Assembly: GCA_937900215.1 (NCBI GenBank)
Contig: CALCFH010000085.1
Span: 1 to 13,954 of the forward strand
Direction: 5' to 3'
DNA length: 13,954 bases
DNA from: an uncultured Cryomorphaceae bacterium
Lineage (GTDB): Bacteria > Bacteroidota > Bacteroidia > Flavobacteriales > Schleiferiaceae
The notes under the pieces were generated by a model. It saw only the letters and a list, made by a program, of their open reading frames with translations. It ran no database searches and was not told where the DNA came from. Positions 1-6,644 of the stretch are shown in pieces. The translations under genes were made by a program, and so were the position numbers. The stretch's first letter is position 1. The number at the start of each line of letters is the position of its first letter.

Positions 1-197
1 GTAAAAGCGTTCAGAATCCCCATCAATCCTGAGCCACTTTGACTACGAAGAGAAGCCAAACTGTCTGGATTAATTCCGGGTAGAACTACGTTAGAACCAA
101 CGCGATAAATTAAGAGCAACCCAAGAGTCAAGAGAATTTTATCTCTCAACTCTTGAATTTTCCAAATATTCTTAATTGTGTCTATAAAACCTTTCAT
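1..197 (-). CDS. secY: Protein translocase subunit SecY, N-terminal part (gene runs off the window)
   Basis: SecY is the central membrane pore of the Sec translocon, through which proteins are exported or inserted into the inner membrane. Only the first 65 codons are present; the rest lies beyond position 1. The protein begins MKGFIDTIKNIWKIQELRDK, an amphipathic N-terminal helix, followed by a hydrophobic segment at about residues 21-31 (first transmembrane helix) and the family-typical YRVGSNVVLPGI stretch at 31-42. The ATG at 195-197 follows the rplO stop after 9 bp, and secY is the usual gene after rplO in spc operons. The identification rests on this N-terminus and on context; both agree. 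It is too incomplete to judge the remaining helices. Confidence 0.93.
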   Translation of the reverse strand, partial: MKGFIDTIKNIWKIQELRDKILLTLGLLLIYRVGSNVVLPGINPDSLASLRSQSGSGLMGILNAF

Positions 198-206
198 TCT
201 GTTCTT

Positions 207-656
207 TTACAAGCTTACAGCCGTACCACCTATAGACTCAATGGCAGCAAGGGCTGTCTTTGAGAACTGATGAGCTGTAATGTTAAGTTTAGCAGTGAGT
301 TCTCCGCGTCCCAGAATCTTTACACGATCATTTCTACTAACCAAACCATTCTTAACAAGAATTTCTTGATCTACAGTATCGGTAATTTTCTGCTCATCGA
401 ACAGCTTCTGAAGCATGTCAATATTAACTCCTGTATATTCTACACGATTAAAATTGCGGAATCCAAACTTCGGTACGCGCCTTTGAAGAGGCATCTGACC
501 TCCTTCAAAACCGATTTTCTTAGAATATCCAGATCTCGATTTGGCTCCTTTATGACCTCTTGTAGAAGTCCCACCATGACCAGAACCCTCTCCACGTCCA
601 ATTCTTTTGGTTCTTTTTACTGAGCCTTCAGCTGGCTTTAAGTTGTGTAATTCCAT
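207..656 (-). CDS. rplO: Large ribosomal subunit protein uL15
   Basis: L15 is a late-assembling 50S protein that binds 23S rRNA with a long basic N-terminal extension. The protein is 149 residues (E. coli 144). It shows the Gly/Arg-rich extension at about residues 18-44 (RIGRGEGSGHGGTSTRGHKG) and then the conserved FEGGQMPLQRRVPKFGF at 50-66. I chose the ATG at 656 (MELHNLKP...) because it matches the family start and leaves 7 bp after the rpmD stop. An upstream in-frame ATG at 683 would overlap rpmD by 20 bp and add nine residues with no counterpart that I know of. secY follows 9 bp downstream. Confidence 0.96.
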   Translation of the reverse strand: MELHNLKPAEGSVKRTKRIGRGEGSGHGGTSTRGHKGAKSRSGYSKKIGFEGGQMPLQRRVPKFGFRNFNRVEYTGVNIDMLQKLFDEQKITDTVDQEILVKNGLVSRNDRVKILGRGELTAKLNITAHQFSKTALAAIESIGGTAVSL

Positions 657-663
657 ATCGAAA

Positions 664-849
664 TTATGCTTCGAGTGTTTCAACAGTGATTAAATGGCGC
701 ACCTTGTTTACCATCCCAATGATTTGAGGAGTGGCTTCGTGCTCGACCATACTATTTATTTTTTTCAATCCAAGTGCCTCCATTGTGCGTACTTGGCGAG
801 AGGGGCGTTTAATAACACTCCTTTTTTGAGTAATGCGAATCTTGCTCAT
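664..849 (-). CDS. rpmD: Large ribosomal subunit protein uL30
   Basis: L30 is a small peripheral 50S protein that contacts 23S rRNA near the 5S rRNA region. The 61-residue product (E. coli 59) begins MSKIRITQKRSVIKRPSRQV. It has the typical ending in which a short helix (HEATPQIIGMVNKVRHL, about residues 37-53) leads into a final beta strand. It sits between rpsE (6 bp upstream) and rplO (7 bp downstream), the standard spc-operon position. L30 is absent from some bacterial lineages; here it is intact. Confidence 0.95.
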   Translation of the reverse strand: MSKIRITQKRSVIKRPSRQVRTMEALGLKKINSMVEHEATPQIIGMVNKVRHLITVETLEA

Positions 850-855
850 ACTTCG

Positions 856-1377
856 TTATCCATTGAATATTTTATCCATGGAAATTCCACGGTTTTTAGC
901 TACCATATGTGCATCACGCATTTTCATAAGAGCGAGAAAAGTAGCTTTCACTACGTTGTGTGGATTGGACGAACCTTTCGACTTAGCCAATACATCGTGT
1001 ATTCCAACACTTTCTAAAACGGCACGCATAGCACCACCAGCAATTACACCAGTACCATGTGAAGCAGGGCGTAAAAATACGTAAGCTCCGCCAAATCTGC
1101 CCTCTTCTTCGTGAGGAATTGTATGATTTACTATAGGAAGCCTAACTAGATTCTTTTTTGCGTCTTCAATTCCTTTGGTTATAGCCTCAGAAACTTCTTT
1201 ACTTTTCCCCATTCCGTGACCTGCAACACCCTTTTCATCACCAACCACTACGATTGCTGAGAATCCAAATGTACGTCCACCTTTGGTAACTTTCACTACA
1301 CGCTGAACGCCAACTAAACGATCTGTAAGTTCCAGACCTCCTGGCTTCACGCGCTGAATATTTTTAAATGCTTTCAT
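856..1377 (-). CDS. rpsE: Small ribosomal subunit protein uS5
   Basis: S5 is a 30S protein near the decoding site and mRNA entry; it supports translational fidelity and mRNA unwinding. The protein is 173 residues (E. coli 167). The N-terminal double-stranded-RNA-binding-like S5 domain covers about residues 15-80, with VTKGGRTFGFSAIVVVGDEKG at 31-51 and GHGMGKSKEV at 54-63. The C-terminal domain includes LRPASHGTGVIAGGAMRAVLE at about 103-123. The loop around VKVTKGGR, where spectinomycin-resistance changes map in other bacteria, looks ordinary. The ATG lies 8 bp after the rplR stop. A weak AGGA lies six bases before the start but overlaps the rplR stop, so it may be coincidental. Confidence 0.97.
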   Translation of the reverse strand: MKAFKNIQRVKPGGLELTDRLVGVQRVVKVTKGGRTFGFSAIVVVGDEKGVAGHGMGKSKEVSEAITKGIEDAKKNLVRLPIVNHTIPHEEEGRFGGAYVFLRPASHGTGVIAGGAMRAVLESVGIHDVLAKSKGSSNPHNVVKATFLALMKMRDAHMVAKNRGISMDKIFNG

Positions 1378-1385
1378 CTTTATTC

Positions 1386-1742
1386 CTAGAATTTGAGACC
1401 TGCTTCTCTTGCGCCTTCTGCAAGAGATTTTACCCTACCATGATACAAATATCCACCTCTGTCAAAAGTGCAAGTGTCTATGTTCTTTGCTTTAGCTCTT
1501 TCGGCAATCAGCATACCAACACTTTTTGCCAATTCCACTTTGGTGGCCTTAATATCAGTTAAACTTTTGTCGTTAGACGAGGCTTGAGCCAAAGTTTCTC
1601 CTGAAATATCGTTTATCAGTTGAGCGTAAATTGCCTTATTACTTCTGAAAACAGATAGTCTAGGGTTCTCTGCTGTTCCGGTAACCATTTTACGTATCCG
1701 CATGCGGATGCGATTTCTTCTTTCGTTCTTAGTAAGCGCCAT
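1386..1742 (-). CDS. rplR: Large ribosomal subunit protein uL18
   Basis: L18 binds 5S rRNA together with L5 and anchors the central protuberance of the 50S subunit. The 118-residue product (E. coli 117) starts with the basic tail MALTKNERRNRIRMRIRK. It continues with PRLSVFRSNKAIYAQLIND at about residues 28-46 and ends with the conserved FDRGGYLYHGRVKSLAEGAR block (93-112) followed by EAGLKF. The start codon follows the rplF stop by 3 bp, which suggests translational coupling. Nothing about it is unusual. Confidence 0.97.
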   Translation of the reverse strand: MALTKNERRNRIRMRIRKMVTGTAENPRLSVFRSNKAIYAQLINDISGETLAQASSNDKSLTDIKATKVELAKSVGMLIAERAKAKNIDTCTFDRGGYLYHGRVKSLAEGAREAGLKF

Positions 1743-1745
1743 AAC

Positions 1746-2300
1746 TTATTTTTTCGAAGCAGTTTTACCCGCCTTTCTTCTAATTTGTTCTCCAACAAAA
1801 CGTACACCTTTGCCCTTGTAAGGCTCAACTTTTCGTAGGCTACGAATTTTGGCCGTCACCATTCCTAAAAGTTGCTTATCAAAAGAAGATAACAGTATTG
1901 TTGGGTTTTTACCTTTATCCATCGTAGCCTCAACCTTCACTTCTGATGGGATTTCAAATAAAATATTATGTGAATATCCAAGAGAAAGATCCAACTTCTG
2001 ACCTTGATGTGCAGCTCTATAACCCACTCCAACAAGCTCTAGCTTTTTGCTAAATCCTTCACTTACTCCAATAATCATATTGGCTATTAGTGAGCGATAT
2101 AAGCCATGCTTTGCGCGAATATGCTTATCGTCATTTGGCCTAGTTACAGTGATTATAGATCCTTCAATCTCAACTGAGATTTCTGCATCAATATCCTGAA
2201 CTAATGTTCCCAATTTCCCTTTTACAGTACAAACATTTCCATCAATTTTGACTTCAACGCCTGCTGGTATAGTTATGGGTGATTTTCCTATTCTAGACAT
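1746..2300 (-). CDS. rplF: Large ribosomal subunit protein uL6
   Basis: L6 lies near the GTPase-associated region and sarcin-ricin loop of the 50S subunit and contacts incoming factors. The protein is 184 residues (E. coli 177). It starts MSRIGKSPITIPAGVEV and shows the two repeated L6 folds, at about residues 1-82 and 83-165. The second carries the family signature EPYKGKGVRFVGEQIRRKAGK at about 158-178, followed by a short basic tail. The ATG is 14 bp after the rpsH stop. It is preceded by an unusually good Shine-Dalgarno sequence for this locus (listed separately). The spacing to rplR is 3 bp. Confidence 0.97.
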   Translation of the reverse strand: MSRIGKSPITIPAGVEVKIDGNVCTVKGKLGTLVQDIDAEISVEIEGSIITVTRPNDDKHIRAKHGLYRSLIANMIIGVSEGFSKKLELVGVGYRAAHQGQKLDLSLGYSHNILFEIPSEVKVEATMDKGKNPTILLSSFDKQLLGMVTAKIRSLRKVEPYKGKGVRFVGEQIRRKAGKTASKK

Positions 2301-2308
2301 TTTCTAAT

Positions 2309-2316
2309 TCTCCTTT
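2309..2316 (-). promoter_or_regulatory. Shine-Dalgarno-like sequence before rplF
   Basis: The mRNA reads AAAGGAGA directly after the first base of the rpsH TAA stop, with nine bases between its last core G and the rplF ATG. The AAGGAG core is a six-base match to the canonical Shine-Dalgarno sequence. It is the clearest such site I can find ahead of any gene here; most other starts have only A/U-rich leaders or short accidental AGGA matches. Bacteroidota generally do not rely on Shine-Dalgarno pairing, so its function is uncertain. Confidence 0.6.
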
Positions 2317-2713
2317 AGTAGACGAAACATAATACTTCTCCACCCACATTCGCCTTACGAGCTTCTTTATCTGTCATTACTCCTTTGGAAGTAGAAACAA
2401 TTGCAACGCCTAAACCATTCTTTACGCGAGGTAATTCTGTAGAACCTTTGTATTGACGCAAACCCGGGCGACTTACTCTCGAAATACCACGGATGATAGG
2501 CATCTTTGATATTCTATCATACTTCAAAGCTATTTTCAAAGTATTTTGTGGTTTCGACTCTTCAGTCTTGTAGCCAAGGATATATCCTTGATCTAATAAG
2601 ATGCGAGTAATTTCTTCTTTTAACTTAGTTGCAGGAATTTCAACAATTTTATGCCCAGCCATCATGGCATTGCGCATTCTAGTTAAATAATCTGCTATTG
2701 GATCAGTTACCAT
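2315..2713 (-). CDS. rpsH: Small ribosomal subunit protein uS8
   Basis: S8 is a primary 16S rRNA-binding protein that organises the central domain of the 30S subunit. In E. coli it also represses the spc operon by binding its mRNA at rplE. The 132-residue product (E. coli 130) begins MVTDPIADYLTRMRNAMMAG. It ends with the family signature from GVAIVSTSKGVMTDKEARKA (about residues 102-121) to the terminal GGEVLCFVY. The ATG follows the rpsN stop by 19 bp. I did not find an obvious copy of the S8-binding rRNA-like fold near rplX-rplE, so autogenous control of this operon is not shown by the sequence. Confidence 0.97.
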   Translation of the reverse strand: MVTDPIADYLTRMRNAMMAGHKIVEIPATKLKEEITRILLDQGYILGYKTEESKPQNTLKIALKYDRISKMPIIRGISRVSRPGLRQYKGSTELPRVKNGLGVAIVSTSKGVMTDKEARKANVGGEVLCFVY

Positions 2714-2732
2714 TTTCTCTACTATGTAATTG

Positions 2733-3002
2733 TTACCAGCTTGCCTTTTTCACACCTGGGATCAGACCATTGAGTGCCATTTCCCTAAAAGTTACCCTTG
2801 ATAGTCCAAACTGTCTCATATAACCACGTGGACGTCCAGTTAACTTACAGCGATTGTGCAATCGAACTGGTGAGGAATTTTTAGGCAATTTCTGTAAGCC
2901 TTCGTAATCACCGGCTTCCTTTAAAGCAGCTCTTTTGGCAGCATACTTTGCTACTAATGCTTCTCTCTTGCGCTCACGCGCTTTCATGGATTCTTTTGCC
3001 AT
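2733..3002 (-). CDS. rpsN: Small ribosomal subunit protein uS14, zinc-free form
   Basis: S14 is a late-assembling protein of the 30S head. The product is 89 residues, shorter than the 101-residue E. coli protein. It contains one cysteine, in LHNRCKLTGRPRGYMRQFGL (about residues 48-67), so it lacks the paired CxxC motifs of the zinc-ribbon version and is the C-minus type. The C-terminus LSRVTFREMALNGLIPGVKKASW is family-typical. It lies 3 bp after rplE and 19 bp before rpsH, the normal spc-operon slot. As the copy in the main operon it is probably the housekeeping S14; whether a second paralogue exists elsewhere cannot be seen here. Confidence 0.97.
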   Translation of the reverse strand: MAKESMKARERKREALVAKYAAKRAALKEAGDYEGLQKLPKNSSPVRLHNRCKLTGRPRGYMRQFGLSRVTFREMALNGLIPGVKKASW

Positions 3003-3005
3003 TGC

Positions 3006-3560
3006 CTATTTTCCTTTTTTGAATGGAAGTCCAAAATGCCCTAAAAGCGATTTAGCCTCTTTATCTGTTTCTGCGGAAGTCACAAATGTGATATCCATAC
3101 CAGAAATACGATTAACTTTATCAATATCTATCTCTGGAAATATGATCTGCTCCGTAATCCCCAATGTATAATTTCCACGACCATCAAATCCAGTAGCTTT
3201 AATGCCATTGAAATCTCTTATTCTAGGTAGAGAAGAATACACTAGTCTTTCCAAGAATTCATACATTTTATCACCGCGAAGGGTAACCATTACACCGATA
3301 GGCATACCTTTTCTCAATTTAAAATTGGAAATATCCTTCTTTGAAAAGGTAGATATGGGCTTCTGGCCTGTGATCATCGTAAGCTCTGCTGCCGCAAATT
3401 CAATAAGTTTCTTATCAGAAACAGCATCACCAACACCGCGACTAACAACAATCTTCTTAAGTCTTGGTATTTGCATTATACTCGAGTAACCGAACTCCTC
3501 CTTCATAGTCGGAGTAATTCTTTCGCGATACTCTAGTTTTAATTTTGGTTGGTATTCCAT
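3006..3560 (-). CDS. rplE: Large ribosomal subunit protein uL5
   Basis: L5 binds 5S rRNA and helps form the central protuberance, contacting S13 and P-site tRNA. The 184-residue protein (E. coli 179) contains IPRLKKIVVSRGVGDAVSDK at about residues 31-50, GQKPISTFSKKDISNFKLRK at 65-84, RDFNGIKATGFDGRGNYTLGI at 115-135 and the closing LLGHFGLPFKKGK. All are standard L5 blocks. Its ATG overlaps the rplX stop by one base (TAATG), so its translation is probably coupled to rplX by re-initiation. rpsN starts 3 bp after its stop. Confidence 0.97.
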   Translation of the reverse strand: MEYQPKLKLEYRERITPTMKEEFGYSSIMQIPRLKKIVVSRGVGDAVSDKKLIEFAAAELTMITGQKPISTFSKKDISNFKLRKGMPIGVMVTLRGDKMYEFLERLVYSSLPRIRDFNGIKATGFDGRGNYTLGITEQIIFPEIDIDKVNRISGMDITFVTSAETDKEAKSLLGHFGLPFKKGK

Positions 3561-3874
3561 TAGTTCAGTATCTCACCAGATTTCTTAGCGTAACGTACGC
3601 TTTTGCCATTTTCTATCTTTCTGCCAATTCTTGTTGGCTTACCTTGAGAAGGATCAAGTATCATAAGATTACTTATGTGAATTGAAGCTTCTTTCTGTAT
3701 AATTCCACCTTGCGGACTATTAGTTGATGGCTTTGTATGCTTGTGAACAATGTTAACACCCTCAACGATCGCACGATATTTTTCAATGATAACCTCTACA
3801 ACCTTGCCTGTCTTGCCTTTATCAACACCAGACATTACTTGTACGTTATCTCCTTTTTTAATATTCAGTTTCAT
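3560..3874 (-). CDS. rplX: Large ribosomal subunit protein uL24
   Basis: L24 is an assembly-initiating 50S protein that binds the 5' domain of 23S rRNA near the exit tunnel. The protein is 104 residues, the same length as in E. coli. A KOW motif occupies about residues 4-30 (IKKGDNVQVMSGVDKGKTGK), followed by VEGVNIVHKHTKPS and the C-terminal block GEILN. The stop codon shares its last base with the rplE start (TAATG). The upstream gap to rplN is 15 bp and has no Shine-Dalgarno core. Confidence 0.97.
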   Translation of the reverse strand: MKLNIKKGDNVQVMSGVDKGKTGKVVEVIIEKYRAIVEGVNIVHKHTKPSTNSPQGGIIQKEASIHISNLMILDPSQGKPTRIGRKIENGKSVRYAKKSGEILN

Positions 3875-3889
3875 CTTTAAAACTTGGAA

Positions 3890-4258
3890 TTAAAGCACCT
3901 CAGGTGCGAGTGAAACGATCTTCATGTACTGCTTGTCTCGAAGTTCTCTAGCAACGGGTCCGAAAACGCGTGTACCACGCATTTCTCCAGCAGCATTCAA
4001 AAGAACACAAGCATTGTCATCAAAGCGAATATATGAACCATCCGCTCTACGTACTTCCTTGCGAGTTCGAACAACCACTGCAGTACTAACCTGTCCTTTC
4101 TTGACATTGCCTGAAGGAGTTGAATCCTTAATGGTAACAACTATTTTATCACCTAAAGAAGCATATCTTCTCCTTGTTCCTCCTAGTACGCGAATAACTA
4201 AAACTTCTTTAGCTCCAGTATTATCTGCTACTCTTAGTCTTGATTCTGTTTGTAACAT
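3890..4258 (-). CDS. rplN: Large ribosomal subunit protein uL14
   Basis: L14 sits on the subunit interface of 50S, contacting 16S rRNA and the silencing factor RsfS. The product is 122 residues (E. coli 123). It begins MLQTESRLRVADNTGAKEVL and carries the L14 signature region from about residue 60 to 86 (AVVVRTRKEVRRADGSYIRF then DDNACVLLN), ending with FGPVARELRDKQYMKIVSLA. In E. coli rplN is the first gene of a separate spc operon with its own promoter. Here it starts 3 bp after the rpsQ stop, with no room for a promoter in the gap. Confidence 0.97.
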   Translation of the reverse strand: MLQTESRLRVADNTGAKEVLVIRVLGGTRRRYASLGDKIVVTIKDSTPSGNVKKGQVSTAVVVRTRKEVRRADGSYIRFDDNACVLLNAAGEMRGTRVFGPVARELRDKQYMKIVSLAPEVL

Positions 4259-4261
4259 GGT

Positions 4262-4528
4262 TTATTTCGCTCTTTCGATTATTTCCACTAGACGCCAATT
4301 CTTCGTCTTACTAAGTGGACGGGTTTCCATGATGCGCACAAGATCGCCTTCGTTGCACTCGTTTTGCTCGTCATGAGCATGAAACTTTTTAGTAACTTTT
4401 ACGAACTTACCGTATATAGGGTGCTTCTTCTTGCGCTCAACACTAACTACGATAGATTTCTCCATCTTATTGCTAGTTACCAAGCCAATTCTTTCCTTAC
4501 GGAGATTACGTGTTGTATTCTCTTCCAT
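4262..4528 (-). CDS. rpsQ: Small ribosomal subunit protein uS17
   Basis: S17 is a primary 16S rRNA-binding protein with an OB fold that acts in early assembly of the 30S body. The 88-residue product (E. coli 84) shows the classic RKERIGLVTSNKMEKSIVVS block at about residues 10-29, KHPIYGKFVKVTKKFHAHDE at 35-54, and the ending GDLVRIMETRPLSKTKNWRL before a short acidic-basic tail. The gap from rpmC is 9 bp and rplN follows after 3 bp. It is the last gene of the S10 block. Confidence 0.97.
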   Translation of the reverse strand: MEENTTRNLRKERIGLVTSNKMEKSIVVSVERKKKHPIYGKFVKVTKKFHAHDEQNECNEGDLVRIMETRPLSKTKNWRLVEIIERAK

Positions 4529-4537
4529 CTTTTGGGC

Positions 4538-4738
4538 TTAAGCCGTTTGTTCCATTTCTCTACCACGTAGTTCAGTTTCTAACCGAGCTACAACTTTGCG
4601 CTTTAAACGCAGACTTACAGGATTTTCTAGAGGTGAGATTGCGTGAGCCATCTTCATCTTTGAATAGTTTATCCTTTCTTCAACCAAGTTCTCTCTGATC
4701 TCAGCTGTTGTCATTTCTTTGATTACTGAAGCTTTCAT
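4538..4738 (-). CDS. rpmC: Large ribosomal subunit protein uL29
   Basis: L29 is a small two-helix protein next to the polypeptide exit on 50S, beside L23 where SRP and trigger factor dock. The product is 66 residues (E. coli 63). It opens MKASVIKEMTTAEIRENLVE and continues with the second helix (PVSLRLKRKVVARLETELRG, about residues 40-59). The gaps are 9 bp on both sides, to rplP and rpsQ. The sequence diverges freely, as is normal for L29, so placement between rplP and rpsQ supports the call as much as sequence does. Confidence 0.95.
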   Translation of the reverse strand: MKASVIKEMTTAEIRENLVEERINYSKMKMAHAISPLENPVSLRLKRKVVARLETELRGREMEQTA

Positions 4739-4747
4739 CTGTAATTC

Positions 4748-5170
4748 TTAAGCTTGTACAAAATCTCTACGAACGATAAATTTAGTACGAACCGGAAGCT
4801 TTTGAGCTGCTAGACGCAGAGCTTCTTGAGCTACATCGAGTGTAACCCCTTCAAGTTCAAACAAAATTCTACCAGGCTTTACAGGTGCAACCCAATATTC
4901 AACAGCTCCTTTACCTTTACCCATACGAACCTCTGCAGGCTTTTTAGTAATTGGCTTGTCTGGAAATATTCGGATCCACATTTGTCCCTCCCTCTTCATA
5001 AAACGGGTGGCTGCAATACGAGCCGCTTCGATCTGTCGTGAGGTAATAAACTTTTCATCCATCGTTTTGATAGCAAAACTTCCAAAGGCGATGGTATGCC
5101 CTCTTTGGGAGATGCCTTTCATCTTCCCTTTAAAGGTCTTTCTGTGCTTTGTTTTTCTAGGCTGTAGCAT
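4748..5170 (-). CDS. rplP: Large ribosomal subunit protein uL16
   Basis: L16 is a late-assembly 50S protein that positions A-site tRNA near the peptidyl transferase centre. The 140-residue protein (E. coli 136) opens MLQPRKTKHRKTFKGKMKGI, then GHTIAFGSFAIKTMDEKFIT at about residues 24-43. The central signature is at about 67-96, with WIRIFPDKPITKKPAEVRMG followed by KGKGAVEYWVAPVKPG. The arginine in the PAEVRMGKGKG segment matches the position that is hydroxylated in E. coli L16; whether it is modified here is unknown. The ATG lies 11 bp after rpsC. Confidence 0.97.
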   Translation of the reverse strand: MLQPRKTKHRKTFKGKMKGISQRGHTIAFGSFAIKTMDEKFITSRQIEAARIAATRFMKREGQMWIRIFPDKPITKKPAEVRMGKGKGAVEYWVAPVKPGRILFELEGVTLDVAQEALRLAAQKLPVRTKFIVRRDFVQA

Positions 5171-5181
5171 ATCTCAGTCCC

Positions 5182-5910
5182 TTAAGCTTTCTTTCTTCTT
5201 GGACGACGGTCTCCAGAGGGTTTTCCTCCGGTAGGAGCCGGTCCTCCTTTCTTAGTAACACCCAATGTATTGCTCAAATCTCTTTTGCCATACACTTCAC
5301 CTTTCATAACCCAAACTTTTATACCTAATCTTCCATAGGTAGTATGAGCTTCTGAAATATGGTAATCTATGTCCGCTCTAAATGTGTGAAGAGGGGTTCT
5401 TCCATCCTTATACATTTCGCTACGGGCAATTTCAGCACCATTTAAACGACCACTTACCATGACTTTGATGCCTTCGGCTCCCATTCTCATGGAAGCTGCA
5501 ATAGCCATTTTAACTGCTCTACGGTAGCTAATTCGTCCTTCTACTTGACGAGCTATACTGTCACCAACAAGTTTTGCATCCAATTCAGGTCTCTTGATCT
5601 CAAAAATGTTGATCTGAACTTCCTTCTTAGTGAGTTTTTTCAACTCTTCTTTCAACTTGTCTACTTCTTGACCTTGCTTTCCGATAATAATACCAGGACG
5701 CGCAGAGGTAATGGTAACTGTAACCAACTTAAGAGTCCGCTCAATGATGATGCGGCTTACGTTCGCTTTTTGCAATCGTGCGTACAAATACTTTCGTATT
5801 TTGTAATCCTCGGCAATTTTATCGCCATAGTCACGTCCACCGTACCAATTAGAATCCCATCCGCGGATGAAACCCAGACGGTTTCCTATAGGGTTTGTCT
5901 TTTGTCCCAT
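5182..5910 (-). CDS. rpsC: Small ribosomal subunit protein uS3
   Basis: S3 lines the mRNA entry channel of the 30S head and acts in the helicase activity of the ribosome. The protein is 242 residues (E. coli 233). It begins MGQKTNPIGNRLGFIRGWDS, has a type II KH domain at about residues 38-110 with the GxxG loop GKQG at 77-80 (RPGIIIGKQGQEV), and a C-terminal S3 domain containing SGRLNGAEIARSE and GVKVWVMKGE-like GIKVWVMKGEVYGKRD. The Arg/Lys-rich tail ends PSGDRRPRRKKA. Its start overlaps the rplV stop by one base (TAATG), indicating coupled translation. The modest extra length is in the N-terminal loop and the tail. Confidence 0.97.
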   Translation of the reverse strand: MGQKTNPIGNRLGFIRGWDSNWYGGRDYGDKIAEDYKIRKYLYARLQKANVSRIIIERTLKLVTVTITSARPGIIIGKQGQEVDKLKEELKKLTKKEVQINIFEIKRPELDAKLVGDSIARQVEGRISYRRAVKMAIAASMRMGAEGIKVMVSGRLNGAEIARSEMYKDGRTPLHTFRADIDYHISEAHTTYGRLGIKVWVMKGEVYGKRDLSNTLGVTKKGGPAPTGGKPSGDRRPRRKKA

Positions 5911-6347
5911 TAAGCGTTATTCTCTTCAGTGTTAACAGTTTCTACAGTAATCTGCTCAGCAGATCCAACTATAAGCATCACGTGATTAGAACGTTTTCTA
6001 ACTCGGTGAGCTCTACCTTGTGGAGCAGGTTGAACGCGTTTAAGCATTCTTCCGCCATTCACTTGTACTTCATGTACAATCAAACCGGCTTCGTCCATTT
6101 GAGCACCTTCATTCTTCTGCTCCCAATTTGAGAGCGCAGATTGAAGAAGTTTCTCTAGTCGACCTGAGGCTTCTTTTCCACTGTTTTTAAGGAGGAATAA
6201 TGCTTTTTGCACTTCCAATCCTCTAATCATATCCGCTACAAGACGCATTTTGCGAGGTGAAGTAGGGCAGTTGTTTAAACTGGCCATTACCACATTCTTA
6301 CGAGCTTCTTTAGTAGCTTCTGCTTTTAATCTTTTTCTGGCACCCAT
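5910..6347 (-). CDS. rplV: Large ribosomal subunit protein uL22, extended form
   Basis: L22 spans the 50S subunit, and its beta-hairpin lines the nascent-peptide exit tunnel. At 145 residues it is clearly longer than E. coli L22 (110). About 20 extra residues precede the conserved core start (MASLNNCPTSPRKMRLVADM, about 21-40), and an acidic tail follows residue 128. The tunnel hairpin is intact at about 99-123 (GRMLKRVQPAPQGRAHRVRK then RSNHV). The ATG at 6347 follows the rpsS stop by 12 bp. A later start at Met21 is possible in principle, but the basic N-terminal extension is what I would expect in Bacteroidota. It overlaps rpsC by one base. Confidence 0.95.
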   Translation of the reverse strand: MGARKRLKAEATKEARKNVVMASLNNCPTSPRKMRLVADMIRGLEVQKALFLLKNSGKEASGRLEKLLQSALSNWEQKNEGAQMDEAGLIVHEVQVNGGRMLKRVQPAPQGRAHRVRKRSNHVMLIVGSAEQITVETVNTEENNA

Positions 6348-6359
6348 GGCTATTTTTTC

Positions 6360-6641
6360 CTATCGTTTGCCTTTATCCTTCTTATTGCCCGAATGGCCAC
6401 GGAAATTACGCGTTGGAGCGAATTCTCCTAATTTGTGACCAACCATATTCTCAGTTACATAAACCGGAATAAAAGTCTTTCCATTGTGAACAGCAATTGT
6501 TTGACCCACGAAATCCGGAGAAATCATAGAGGCCCTTGACCAAGTCTTAACTACAGTCTTTTTATTCTGTTCAACATTTTCTAGGACGCGTTTTTCCAGT
6601 TTAAAGTGGATGAAAGGTCCTTTTTTCAGTGATCTTCCCAT
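6360..6641 (-). CDS. rpsS: Small ribosomal subunit protein uS19
   Basis: S19 forms the top of the 30S head with S13 and contacts the A-site finger of 50S. The product is 93 residues (E. coli 92). It begins MGRSLKKGPFIHFKLEKRVL, includes TWSRASMISPDFVGQTIAVH at about residues 33-52, and has the signature FIPVYVTENMVGHKLGEFAP at 57-76 followed by TRNFRGHSG and a basic tail. It starts 3 bp after rplB and is followed 12 bp later by rplV. No deviation from the family is visible. Confidence 0.97.
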   Translation of the reverse strand: MGRSLKKGPFIHFKLEKRVLENVEQNKKTVVKTWSRASMISPDFVGQTIAVHNGKTFIPVYVTENMVGHKLGEFAPTRNFRGHSGNKKDKGKR

Positions 6642-6644
6642 TTC

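Noticed and set aside
270..623. Long plus-strand open frames opposite the ribosomal genes (for example at 270-623, 3924-4376 and 9597-10013)
   Set aside because: They lie fully inside well-identified minus-strand genes, encode low-complexity Ser/Leu/Phe-rich products typical of antisense frames, and match no family I recognise.
657..683. Longer rplO start at 683
   Set aside because: It would overlap rpmD by 20 bp and add nine residues unlike the L15 N-terminus; the ATG at 656 gives the normal protein.
2521..2540. CAAAGCTA on the plus strand, reading TAGCTTTG on the minus strand, as an internal promoter in rpsH
   Set aside because: It matches the -7 element, but there is no TTG at the required distance upstream; it is probably coding sequence.
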